Assembly (NCBI GenBank): GCA_028683955.1
Contig: JAQUGR010000002.1
Location: forward strand, 1-64,000
Direction: 5' to 3'
Length of the DNA: 64,000 nucleotides
Origin: Bacillota bacterium
GTDB taxonomy: Bacteria; Bacillota; TC1
The translations under genes and the position numbers were made by a program. This document shows, one piece after another, positions 56,567 to 64,000 of this stretch (the stretch's first letter is position 1; the number at the start of each line of letters is the position of its first letter). The notes beneath the pieces are model-generated. The model ran no database searches. It saw only the letters and a list, made by a program, of their open reading frames with translations, and had not been told where the DNA came from.

Positions 56567-57490
56567 TTAACCTCCTAAACTAGTTAAAGTTTTCTCTAAA
56601 GTTGTTAAATTATTTACATTATAAACCTTATATTCATAAGGCATTCTTTTCAAGAAACCTGCCAAGGTTTTACCTGGACCAATTTCAATAAAAGTATCAA
56701 CACCAGATTCCAGCATTTTAATCATTGTATCTACCCAAAGTACAGGCTTCATAACCTGCTTTGTAAGCAATTCCTTGATTAATTCCGGATTTTCTTCTAT
56801 ACCTGCAATTGTATTAAAGTATACTGGTATTTCCGGTTTTTTTATTTCTACATCTTTCAATAACTCTCCAAGTCCAATACTTGCTGATTTAAGAAGTTTT
56901 GTATGAAAAGGAGAAGAAAGATTTAAAGGAACTACTCTAGCACCAATTTCTTCCAATTTAGGAATAGCTTTTTCTACTCCCTTAGCATCTCCTGATATAA
57001 CTATCTGCGCCATTGAGTTAAAATTAGCAGGAACTACAAAATCCCCTGTAATAGAAACAATTCTGCATATATCAATTACTTTTTGTCTATCTGCACCAAT
57101 TACAGCGGCCATTTTACCTTTTTGACCCTGCAACATTAGTTCTCCTCTTTTTTCTACAAGAGGTAGTGCATCTTCTAATTTCAAGGCACCACTAAATATC
57201 AAGCTTGAATATTCTCCAAGACTGAGTCCTGCGGTAACATCTCCGATAACTTTATGTTTTAAAAAGACTTTTAGCATGGCTATTTCAGCTGAAATAATTG
57301 CGGGTTGGGTATTTCTTGTTATATTTAAATCATCTATTGTACCTTCCATAACCAGCTTGTATATGTCTCTATTTAATGTTTCATTAGCTAAATCAAAAAC
57401 GTCTTTTGCTTCCTGAAAGTTATCTACAAAATCCTTGGCCATTCCAACTTCTTGGACCCCTTGACCAGGAAATATTATTGCAGTTTTCAT
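56567..57490 (-). CDS. fabD: Malonyl-CoA:ACP transacylase FabD
   Basis: A 307-residue enzyme that moves malonyl groups from CoA to AcpP. It starts AIIFPGQGVQEVGMAKDF, the catalytic Ser sits in TAGLSLGEYSSLIFSGAL (so the usual GHSLG is GLSLG, a variant seen in clostridial FabD), with Arg in GELMQ-type VEKRGELMLQG and His in LNLSSPFHTKLLKSA. The end ETFIEIGPGKTLAGF-type motif appears as DTFIEIGPGKTLAGFLKR. It lies between fabK and fabG. Confidence 0.95.
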   Translation of the reverse strand: MKTAIIFPGQGVQEVGMAKDFVDNFQEAKDVFDLANETLNRDIYKLVMEGTIDDLNITRNTQPAIISAEIAMLKVFLKHKVIGDVTAGLSLGEYSSLIFSGALKLEDALPLVEKRGELMLQGQKGKMAAVIGADRQKVIDICRIVSITGDFVVPANFNSMAQIVISGDAKGVEKAIPKLEEIGARVVPLNLSSPFHTKLLKSASIGLGELLKDVEIKKPEIPVYFNTIAGIEENPELIKELLTKQVMKPVLWVDTMIKMLESGVDTFIEIGPGKTLAGFLKRMPYEYKVYNVNNLTTLEKTLTSLGG

Positions 57491-57511
57491 CTATTCCTCC
57501 TAACAAGAAAA

Positions 57512-58444
57512 TTAGCAGTATGTTCTTAGTACTTCTAATCCTTGATTGTATATTTCTTCAACAATTTCTTTAGCTGATTGACGCTTGCTAACCATTCCTG
57601 CAACTTGACCTGCCATTAATGCTCCATTGGCCACATCACCTTCTCTAGCTGCTCTTTGTAGTGAGCCTACTCCAAGTGCTTCAATCTCTGCAATTGTTGC
57701 TCCATTTTTTTCTAACTTTATAAATTCTCTTGCCAACTTGTTTTTTAAGGCTCTAACAGGATGACCAGTAATTCTTCCAGTAACAATAGTATCAGTATCA
57801 CGAGCCTTTAAAACTTGCTCTTTATATTTCTCATGTACCGTACATTCATTTGCTACTAAAAATCTTGTACCAACTTGCACTCCATCTGCACCAAGCATTG
57901 CAACAGCAGCAAATCCTCTACCATCAGCTATTCCACCTGCTGCAATAACTGGAATGTTGACAGCATCAACCACCTGTGGCAATAAAGCCATCGTAGTTAA
58001 TTCTCCAATATGGCCGCCTGCTTCCATACCTTCAACTATAACTGCATCAACACCAAGTTTTTCCATACGAGTAGCCAGTAATACACTTGGAACTACTGGA
58101 ATAACCTTGATATTATTTTGATGCCATCCTTCTAGATATTTTTCTGGACTTCCAGCACCGGTAATAACAATTGGCACTTTTTCTTCAATAACAACTTTTG
58201 CTACTTCATCAGCAAATTCGCTAAGTAACATAACATTAACAGCAAAAGGTTTATTAGTGATTTGTTTTGTCTTAATAATTTCCTGACGCACAATTTCACC
58301 AGGTGCTCCACCTGCTGCAATTACACCCAAGCCACCTGCCTCAGATACGGCAGAAGCTAATGATGAGTCCGAAATCCAAGCCATACCACCTTGGATAATT
58401 GGATATTTAATATTTAGAAGCTTTTCTATAGTTTTGTCAAACAT
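57512..58444 (-). CDS. fabK: Enoyl-ACP reductase II FabK
   Basis: An FMN-dependent enoyl-ACP reductase, 310 residues, replacing FabI in many Firmicutes. Typical parts are KYPIIQGGMAWISDSSLASAVSEAGGLGVIAAGG, ITGAGSPEKY, VDAVIVEGMEAGGHIGELTTMALLPQVVDAVNIPVIAAGGIADGRGFAA and GTRFLVANECTVHEKYK. The presence of FabK, with no FabI or FabL in the operon, suggests triclosan-insensitive enoyl reduction (family knowledge). Confidence 0.95.
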   Translation of the reverse strand: MFDKTIEKLLNIKYPIIQGGMAWISDSSLASAVSEAGGLGVIAAGGAPGEIVRQEIIKTKQITNKPFAVNVMLLSEFADEVAKVVIEEKVPIVITGAGSPEKYLEGWHQNNIKVIPVVPSVLLATRMEKLGVDAVIVEGMEAGGHIGELTTMALLPQVVDAVNIPVIAAGGIADGRGFAAVAMLGADGVQVGTRFLVANECTVHEKYKEQVLKARDTDTIVTGRITGHPVRALKNKLAREFIKLEKNGATIAEIEALGVGSLQRAAREGDVANGALMAGQVAGMVSKRQSAKEIVEEIYNQGLEVLRTYC

Positions 58445-58473
58445 TATATTTATTCCTCCAGTTAATAGGAAAA

Positions 58474-58488
58474 CGACCTTTAAGGTCG
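58474..58488 (-). terminator. Hairpin between acpP and fabK (attenuator or processing site)
   Basis: CGACCTT-T-AAGGTCG (58474-58488) is followed on the minus strand by TTTTCC. It is the only sizeable gap (50 bases) in the operon. A partial terminator here would give more acpP than downstream messages. Confidence 0.55.
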
Positions 58489-58494
58489 CTTTCT

Positions 58495-58719
58495 TTATTT
58501 ATGGCTTCCGATGTAGTTAACAATGTCAGCAACAGTTAATATTTTTGCTAGCTCACTAGTGTCTACCTCTACGCCAAATTCTTGTTCTAAAACGTCTACA
58601 ACTTGCATCATGTCGATTGAGTCTGCGTTTAAATCATCTTTAAGACTAGTCTCCAATTTGATTTCTTCAATGTCTACGCTTAATTCTTCTGCTAAAATCT
58701 CTTTAATTCTTTGTTCCAT
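58495..58719 (-). CDS. acpP: Acyl carrier protein
   Basis: A 74-residue acidic protein carrying growing acyl chains on phosphopantetheine. The modified Ser is in DDLNADSIDMMQVVDVLEQEF (about 30-50). The acidic helices and size are standard. GAGAGAG precedes the ATG. It lies between fabH and fabK, and a hairpin follows it. Confidence 0.96.
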   Translation of the reverse strand: MEQRIKEILAEELSVDIEEIKLETSLKDDLNADSIDMMQVVDVLEQEFGVEVDTSELAKILTVADIVNYIGSHK

Positions 58720-58737
58720 TTTTCTCTCTCCTTTAAT

Positions 58738-59703
58738 TTACATTTTTATTAACAAAGATCCCCATGTAAAACCGCCACCAAAACCAACTAAGATAATAAG
58801 GTCTCCGGTTTTCACAAGTTTCTTTTGTCTTACTTCACTAAGGGCAATAGCAATGCTACCAGCAGATGTATTGCCAAATTTACTGACATTTAAATAGAAT
58901 TTATCTTTTAATTTTTCATTTTTATCAATGGCATAGTCTATTAATCTAGTATTAGCTTGATGAGGTATGATCATTTTTATATCATCGTAATTATAACCCG
59001 TTCCTTCAAGCACTTTATCTATTGTATCAACAATAACTTGCTTAGAAAATTTAAAAACTTCTCTACCATCCATAGTCATTTTATTAGTATCATTTTTTTG
59101 TTTTACAAAAGGATTATCTACAGGTAAAGCTTTTAGAACTAAACTACCCTTTACATCATCTTTAGAACCAAGATACGAATTTATAATTCCAGGTTCATTT
59201 GAACCTTGTAGAATTACTGCACCAGCCCCATCTCCAAAAAGAACAGCTGTACCTCGATCAGTAAAATCTAAAGATTTAGACATTACTTCACCACCAATAA
59301 CTAGAACATTTTTAACTTTTCCATTTTCCAAGAATTCCTTAGCAACACTCAAAGCATACATAAAACCTGAACAAGCAGCACTAATATCAAAGGCAAAAGC
59401 ATTTACCGCTCCTATATTTTTTTGTACTAAACATGCAGTTGATGGCATGAATGTATCTGGAGTCATGGTCGCAAATACTATCATATCAAGCTCTTCTGCC
59501 TTTATGCCACTATCATCTAAAGCAATTAAAGCTGCATTTGTACCTAAGTCTGAAGTATTCTCTCCTTTAGAAAAATATCTGGTTTTTATACCTGTTCTCG
59601 AGCTTATCCATTCATCGTTAGTTTCCAATATATTTTCAAAAAATTCGTTTGGCACTTCATTATCAGGAACATAAAAACCTGAACCTATAATTTTCCCGTA
59701 CAT
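58738..59703 (-). CDS. fabH: 3-oxoacyl-ACP synthase III FabH
   Basis: A 321-residue enzyme that starts fatty-acid synthesis by joining acyl-CoA to malonyl-ACP. The catalytic Cys is in DISAACSGFMYALSVA, the His in IIPHQANTRLIDYA and the Asn in NVSKFGNTSAGSIAIAL. It follows accA by 17 bases and begins the fab part of the operon. Confidence 0.96.
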   Translation of the reverse strand: MYGKIIGSGFYVPDNEVPNEFFENILETNDEWISSRTGIKTRYFSKGENTSDLGTNAALIALDDSGIKAEELDMIVFATMTPDTFMPSTACLVQKNIGAVNAFAFDISAACSGFMYALSVAKEFLENGKVKNVLVIGGEVMSKSLDFTDRGTAVLFGDGAGAVILQGSNEPGIINSYLGSKDDVKGSLVLKALPVDNPFVKQKNDTNKMTMDGREVFKFSKQVIVDTIDKVLEGTGYNYDDIKMIIPHQANTRLIDYAIDKNEKLKDKFYLNVSKFGNTSAGSIAIALSEVRQKKLVKTGDLIILVGFGGGFTWGSLLIKM

Positions 59704-59720
59704 ATTTCCTACTTTCTCAA

Positions 59721-60668
59721 TTATTCAAATTCACCAAAGGCTCTGAACCTTTCATATCTATGATTCAGCAATTCTTCCTGACTTTGTAATTGTAATTTTT
59801 CAAGTTCTTTTATCATAACTTCTTTTATTCTACCTGATACTAGCTGAAAATCCTTATGAGCTCCACCTACAGGTTCTTCTATTATACCATCAATCACCTT
59901 AAGACCTAACAAATCATTAGCAGTAATTTTCATTACATCAGCTGCCTCTTGAGCTCTAGTACCATCTTTCCAGAGTATACTGGCAAAACCTTCTGGTGAT
60001 AATACACCATAAATACTATTTTCCAGCATGTATATCTTGTTTGATACTGCTACAGCCAAGGCACCACCACTACCACCTTCACCAATTATGAAAGTAAGTA
60101 CTGGTACTTTTAAACCAGCCATTTCCATAAGGTTTCTAGCAATAGCTTCTCCTTGTCCTCTTTCTTCAGCTGTAACTCCACAAAATGCTCCAGGTGTATC
60201 AACAAAGGTAACAATTGGTCTATTAAACTTTTCAGCTTGTTTCATTAATCTTAAAGCCTTACGATAACCTTCTGGTGCAGGCATACCAAAGTTTCTATAA
60301 ATATTGTCTTTAGTATCAGTACCTTTTTGCTCTCCAATAACAGTAACGTTCATACCATTAAGACTCGCTACACCACCAACGATTGCCTTATCATCACCAA
60401 AGTATCTATCTCCGTGAAATTCAATAAAATCATCAAATATTTCTTGGATATATTCTAGCGATGTAGGTCTTTTTTGTTCTCTTGATACTAAAACCCTGTC
60501 CCATGGAGTCATTTCATCAACTATTCTTTTTTCCATTTCTTGAATTTTATCATCAAGTTCTTTTATTTGGTCTGAAAAATCAATGTTTTCATTACTTTCC
60601 ATTAATTTTAATTCTTTAATTTTTAATTTAAGCTCTTCGATTTTTCTTTCTTTTTCTTTAATTGTCAT
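59721..60668 (-). CDS. accA: Acetyl-CoA carboxylase carboxyltransferase subunit alpha
   Basis: A 315-residue subunit that, with AccD, transfers CO2 from biotin to acetyl-CoA. Typical segments are helical N-terminus, [15 protein letters not shown]-type [64 protein letters not shown] and [41 protein letters not shown]. Its start overlaps accD by 11 bases. Confidence 0.96.
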   Translation of the reverse strand: MTIKEKERKIEELKLKIKELKLMESNENIDFSDQIKELDDKIQEMEKRIVDEMTPWDRVLVSREQKRPTSLEYIQEIFDDFIEFHGDRYFGDDKAIVGGVASLNGMNVTVIGEQKGTDTKDNIYRNFGMPAPEGYRKALRLMKQAEKFNRPIVTFVDTPGAFCGVTAEERGQGEAIARNLMEMAGLKVPVLTFIIGEGGSGGALAVAVSNKIYMLENSIYGVLSPEGFASILWKDGTRAQEAADVMKITANDLLGLKVIDGIIEEPVGGAHKDFQLVSGRIKEVMIKELEKLQLQSQEELLNHRYERFRAFGEFE

Positions 60669-61551
60669 CTTGCACCTCCTGGTGAAGAATTAGTATTCTA
60701 GAAAGGAGGTTTTTCATATCTTTCCTAGCAACTATCTTATCTATAAAACCATGATCTTGTAAAAACTCTACAGTCTGGAATTCATCAGGTAATTTTTGCT
60801 TAATTGTTTGTTCAATAACCCTTTTACCGGCAAATCCAATTAAAGCACCTTTTTCACCGATGATTATATCTCCAAGCATAGCAAAACTTGCTGTAACTCC
60901 ACCCGTTGTTGGATCAGTTATAACTGAAATGTATAAACCACCAGCATCTGAGAATCTTTTAATAGCACTACTAGTTTTAGCCATTTGCATCAGAGAAATA
61001 ATCCCCTCTTGCATCCTAGCACCACCTGAAGCAGTAAATATTATTAATGGTAGTTTTTCTTTTGTAGCCAGCTCAATTGCTCTAGTAACTTTTTCTCCTA
61101 CTACACTACCCATACTACCCATCATAAAATTACTATCCATAATGCCGATAACAACCTTAATACCCTCAATTGTACATGTACCAGTTACAACACCTTCAGT
61201 AATTCCACTTGATTTTTGATAGCCTTTTATCTTTTCAAGATAACCTGGATAATCTAAAGTATTAACAGATGTCATATTTTTATCCATTTCCTTAAAGGAA
61301 TCTTTATCAGCTATTAACTTAAGTCTGTCAACATTTCCAATTCTAAAGTTATGTTCACAATACTTACATGTGTTTAGATTTTCTTTAACCTCTTCTGTAT
61401 ATAATTTTTCACCACAATCTGGACATTTTATGAAAAGATTATCCGGAATAGAAGGAAGTTCCAATTCCACGCTTTTTTCTCTGTCAATGCCTGCTTTTGC
61501 ACTTAATTCAATATATTTGAGATTTTTTTTAAATAGATCACCAATTGGCAT
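60658..61551 (-). CDS. accD: Acetyl-CoA carboxylase carboxyltransferase subunit beta
   Basis: A 297-residue subunit with an N-terminal zinc ribbon ([30 protein letters not shown], four Cys) and the crotonase-like core ([99 protein letters not shown]). It follows accC by one base and overlaps accA. Confidence 0.96.
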   Translation of the reverse strand: MPIGDLFKKNLKYIELSAKAGIDREKSVELELPSIPDNLFIKCPDCGEKLYTEEVKENLNTCKYCEHNFRIGNVDRLKLIADKDSFKEMDKNMTSVNTLDYPGYLEKIKGYQKSSGITEGVVTGTCTIEGIKVVIGIMDSNFMMGSMGSVVGEKVTRAIELATKEKLPLIIFTASGGARMQEGIISLMQMAKTSSAIKRFSDAGGLYISVITDPTTGGVTASFAMLGDIIIGEKGALIGFAGKRVIEQTIKQKLPDEFQTVEFLQDHGFIDKIVARKDMKNLLSRILILHQEVQDDN

Positions 61552-61552
61552 A

Positions 61553-62893
61553 TTATTCCTCCATTACAGTACTGATGAAGCTGGTTGTAAACCTGCCATT
61601 TTGATATTCAGGAGTTCCTAATATTTTAAATTGATAGGCAATATTTGTATCAATACCTTCAATAATAAATTCTCCTAAAGCTCTTTGCATTTTATGTATG
61701 GCCTCATCTCTGTCTTTACCATGAACAATCAATTTACAGATCATAGAATCATAGTATGGTGGTACAAAGTAGCCTGTATATACACAACTATCTATACGAA
61801 CACCATTTCCACCAGGGAAAAACAGTCTTGTAATCAAGCCAGGGCTTGAACGAAAACCTTCTTCAGGTTTTTCTGCGTTGATTCTACATTCTATAGCATG
61901 ACCAGTTATCTTAATATCATCTTGAGTATATTCTAATTTTTCACCAGCAGCTATCTTGATTTGTTCTCTTATTAAGTCTACACCTGATACCATTTCGGTA
62001 ACAGGATGTTCTACTTGAATTCTAGTATTCATTTCAATAAAGTAGTGCTTTCCATATTTATCAACAAGAAATTCCACAGTCCCAGCACTAAAATAGTTTA
62101 CTGCTTTTGCGGCAGTAACAGCATCTTTATAGATAGCAGCTTTAACATCAACATCTAAAAGAGCTGGTGATTCTTCAATCATTTTTTGATGCTTTCTTTG
62201 AATTGAGCAATCTCTTTCTCCTAAATGAATAGCATTTCCAAATTTATCAGCTAGGACCTGAACTTCTATATGTCTAGGTTCTTCAATAAATTTCTCTAAA
62301 TAAATCCTATCATCTTTAAAAGCCATTTCTGCTTCTGATTTGGCTTGATGATAAGCATGGTCCAATTCAATCTCGTTATAAGCAATACGCATACCTCTGC
62401 CACCACCGCCACCAGATGCTTTAATCATAACTGGATAACCAACCTTCTCACTTAAAACTTTCGCTTCATCCAAACTATTAAGTACACCTTCAGATCCTGG
62501 TGAAATGGAAACTCCTGCTGCCATCATAATTTCTTTAGCTTTAGCTTTATTTCCCATATTTTCAATCATTTCTGATGTTGGTCCAATAAAATTAATATTA
62601 CACTGTTCGCACATCTTGGCAAAAGCAGCATTTTCTGATAAAAATCCATATCCTGGATGGATGGCTTCAGCTCCAGATAAGATAGTTGCATTAAGTATAT
62701 TTGAAATATTCAAATAGCTATCTTTAGATGATGCCTTCCCTATGCAAATAGCTTCATCCGCTAATTCTTTATGAAGAGCATCTTTATCTCCTGTCGAATA
62801 AACAGCTACAGTTTTAATCCCCATCTCTCTACAAGCACGGATAATTCTGACAGCTATCTCTCCTCTGTTAGCAATCAATATTTTTTTAAACAT
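61553..62893 (-). CDS. accC: Biotin carboxylase subunit of acetyl-CoA carboxylase
   Basis: A 446-residue ATP-grasp enzyme that carboxylates biotin on AccB. Family signs are KKILIANRGEIAVRIIRACREMGI, EAIHPGYGFLSENAAFAKMCE, YPVMIKASGGGGGRGMRIA (glycine-rich ATP loop), HLGERDCSIQRKHQKMIEESPA and FIEMNTRIQVEHPVTEMVSGVDL. The start overlaps the accB stop by one base (TAATG). Confidence 0.97.
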   Translation of the reverse strand: MFKKILIANRGEIAVRIIRACREMGIKTVAVYSTGDKDALHKELADEAICIGKASSKDSYLNISNILNATILSGAEAIHPGYGFLSENAAFAKMCEQCNINFIGPTSEMIENMGNKAKAKEIMMAAGVSISPGSEGVLNSLDEAKVLSEKVGYPVMIKASGGGGGRGMRIAYNEIELDHAYHQAKSEAEMAFKDDRIYLEKFIEEPRHIEVQVLADKFGNAIHLGERDCSIQRKHQKMIEESPALLDVDVKAAIYKDAVTAAKAVNYFSAGTVEFLVDKYGKHYFIEMNTRIQVEHPVTEMVSGVDLIREQIKIAAGEKLEYTQDDIKITGHAIECRINAEKPEEGFRSSPGLITRLFFPGGNGVRIDSCVYTGYFVPPYYDSMICKLIVHGKDRDEAIHKMQRALGEFIIEGIDTNIAYQFKILGTPEYQNGRFTTSFISTVMEE

Positions 62894-63354
62894 TATTTTA
62901 CTCTCACTTTAAATATTTTTTGGCCGAATTCAACCATATCTTCATTTTTAACTAATATTTCAACAATTTCTCCATTAAGCTCTGATTCAATTTCATTCAT
63001 TAGTTTCATAGCTTCCAAAATACAAACAACTTGTCCTTCTTCAATAACAGAGCCTACTTTTACAAATGGTTCTGATGCTGGATTTGAAGAACTATAGAAG
63101 GTTCCTACTATTGGTGATGTTATATAGGCTATACCACTTTCTTCTTCTGGAGCTAGGACTACACCACTATGTACAGGTGCATGAACAGGTGCTGCTTGTT
63201 GTGCTACATGTTGACTATAGACTGGTGCACTTTGCATAACAACATTTGATTCTTTAGAAATTTCTACTAATCCTTCTTCTGTTTCTACAACTAATTTGCT
63301 AATTGAAGAATCTTCAAGTCTATCAATTAGTGTTAAAATATCTTTTAATTTCAT
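62893..63354 (-). CDS. accB: Biotin carboxyl carrier protein of acetyl-CoA carboxylase
   Basis: A 153-residue carrier. The N-terminal helix pair (LKDILTLIDRLEDSSISKLVVETEEGLVEI) is followed by an Ala-Pro-His-Val linker (about 45-65) and the biotinyl domain with Lys in CILEAMKLMNEIESE. It is the first gene of the acc-fab operon, with AAAGGAG before the ATG; no clear FapR or FabT site was seen before it. Confidence 0.96.
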   Translation of the reverse strand: MKLKDILTLIDRLEDSSISKLVVETEEGLVEISKESNVVMQSAPVYSQHVAQQAAPVHAPVHSGVVLAPEEESGIAYITSPIVGTFYSSSNPASEPFVKVGSVIEEGQVVCILEAMKLMNEIESELNGEIVEILVKNEDMVEFGQKIFKVRVK

Positions 63355-63452
63355 TTTTTACTCCTTTTATTTGTTAATTTTTATTCTCGAAGCCTTTTAT
63401 TTATCGCTTCTATAATTTTTAATACTTTCAGCCTGCTATTAAAGACAAAAAG

Positions 63453-63474
63453 CTCCTAGAATAAATCCTAGGAG
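63453..63474 (-). terminator. Terminator of the small membrane protein gene
   Basis: CTCCTAG (63453-63459) pairs with CTAGGAG (63468-63474); CTTTTTG follows on the minus strand. The TAG stop of the small gene lies inside the stem. It separates that gene from accB, so the acc-fab operon probably has its own promoter at about 63370-63450. Confidence 0.75.
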
Positions 63475-63671
63475 AAATTTAAAATAGTTTTTAATTGGGT
63501 AATGAAACCAACTTTGCCTTTAGCAAAGATAACATGACCAACTAGACCGTGTAATATTATTATTAATCCGGCCATCAGCATAACTAAAATTTGTAGGAGA
63601 TGAGGGATTGTTGCAACAACAACCAGACATTCTACAAAAAGTGCTGTTTTAATCAGATCTTTTAGTTTCAT
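63468..63671 (-). CDS. Small two-helix membrane protein
   Basis: A 67-residue protein with two hydrophobic helices (about 9-26 and 28-48; VECLVVVATIPHLLQILVMLMAGLIIILHGLVGHVIF). A good GAGGAGG site and an overlapping terminator support it being real. Its first codons resemble those of accB (both start Met-Lys-Leu-Lys-Asp). No family is recognised. Confidence 0.6.
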   Translation of the reverse strand: MKLKDLIKTALFVECLVVVATIPHLLQILVMLMAGLIIILHGLVGHVIFAKGKVGFITQLKTILNFS

Positions 63672-64000
63672 GAAAATTCCTCCTCAAAGAAGAAATAGCC
63701 TATGTTCTCATACTTGATATAAATAATAAATAATAACGATAAAATGTTTAAGTAATGAGAATACTAATTTGTTTTCTTCTTTTTAATATTTGATTGGTTT
63801 AATCTTTAAATTAGAAACACAGCTTTATAACTTCACACTCCCTTCATTATTAAAATAAAACCTATACCAACAATACACCTATTGTTGGTATAAATCATCT
63901 ATAACTATCTATATTGAAATTTTGTAAATAACTATTTTAATCTATTTGCTACACCATTATAGCATATTTTCTAGTTTTGTTCATCAAGTAGTATTTTTGT
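63672..64000. other. Right-edge intergenic region
   Basis: No gene could be supported in the last 329 bases. It is AT-rich. It holds an imperfect inverted repeat GTTCTCATACTT (63704-63715) and AAGTAATGAGAATAC (63750-63764) upstream of the small membrane protein gene, possibly an operator, and the hairpin at 63863-63892. Confidence 0.6.
63863..63892 (-). terminator. Strong hairpin, probable terminator of a gene beyond the right edge
   Basis: Perfect 13-bp stem TATACCAACAATA-CACC-TATTGTTGGTATA. On the minus strand GGTTTTATTTTAAT follows, consistent with termination of leftward transcription from a gene outside the window. Confidence 0.65.

Overview
The window is low-GC DNA from an anaerobic Firmicute of the Clostridia or Tissierellia type; the genus cannot be fixed from the sequence. 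The pointers are strong AGGAGG-type ribosome binding sites, a hybrid-cluster protein (Hcp), FabK as enoyl-ACP reductase, molybdenum hydroxylases of the xanthine dehydrogenase family, an LTA synthase-like sulfatase, and a siphophage prophage with Firmicute-type modules. About half of the window is that prophage. Layout: 1-16115 is chromosome, 16116-46664 is an apparently complete prophage in a tRNA-Arg(ACG) gene, and 46618-64000 is chromosome again. Left chromosome, read leftwards unless stated: topB; a PadR regulator coupled to an EF-Ts paralogue behind a palindromic operator; a YczE-like membrane protein on the + strand; a NagZ-like family 3 glycosidase; an operon of [2Fe-2S] subunit, molybdopterin subunit and LacI regulator; a PilJ/PAS/GGDEF protein; two C39-like peptidase paralogues on either side of hcp; a LysE exporter and a small Cys-repeat secreted protein, both on the + strand, which share an unusual phased-repeat element upstream. 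Prophage (about 30.5 kb, 48-bp attL/attR): a + strand accessory gene near attL, an Abi_2/HEPN gene preceded by its own promoter and a short terminator-ended RNA (candidate abiF RNA, type III toxin-antitoxin-like). Then, on the - strand: endolysin, holin, tail, tape measure, the G/GT frameshift chaperone pair, major tail protein, connectors, capsid, scaffold, MuF, portal, terminase, a late regulator, replication and recombination genes (replisome organiser, VRR-NUC, RecT, YqaJ), and the Cro-like/Xis-like early genes. On the + strand: CI-like repressor, short ImmA, a PH-SHOCT protein, an ImmA remnant, a DnaQ-BRCT exonuclease with a partner, and the integrase. The element carries structural, lysis, packaging, replication, recombination and lysogeny genes with no visible disabling mutation, so it may be an active temperate phage. 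Right chromosome: a three-tRNA operon (Ser-TGA, Ser-GCT, Arg-ACG) with a good promoter, its last gene being the attachment site; a P-type Ca2+ ATPase; an LTA synthase-like protein; a lone molybdenum hydroxylase large subunit; and a complete fatty-acid synthesis operon transcribed leftwards as accB-accC-accD-accA-fabH-acpP-fabK-fabD-fabG-fabF-fabZ, preceded by a small membrane protein. AccBCDA makes malonyl-CoA, FabD loads it on AcpP, FabH starts chains, FabF elongates, FabG, FabZ and FabK complete each cycle. Several starts were moved downstream of the longest reading frame to match a ribosome binding site; these are noted in each entry.
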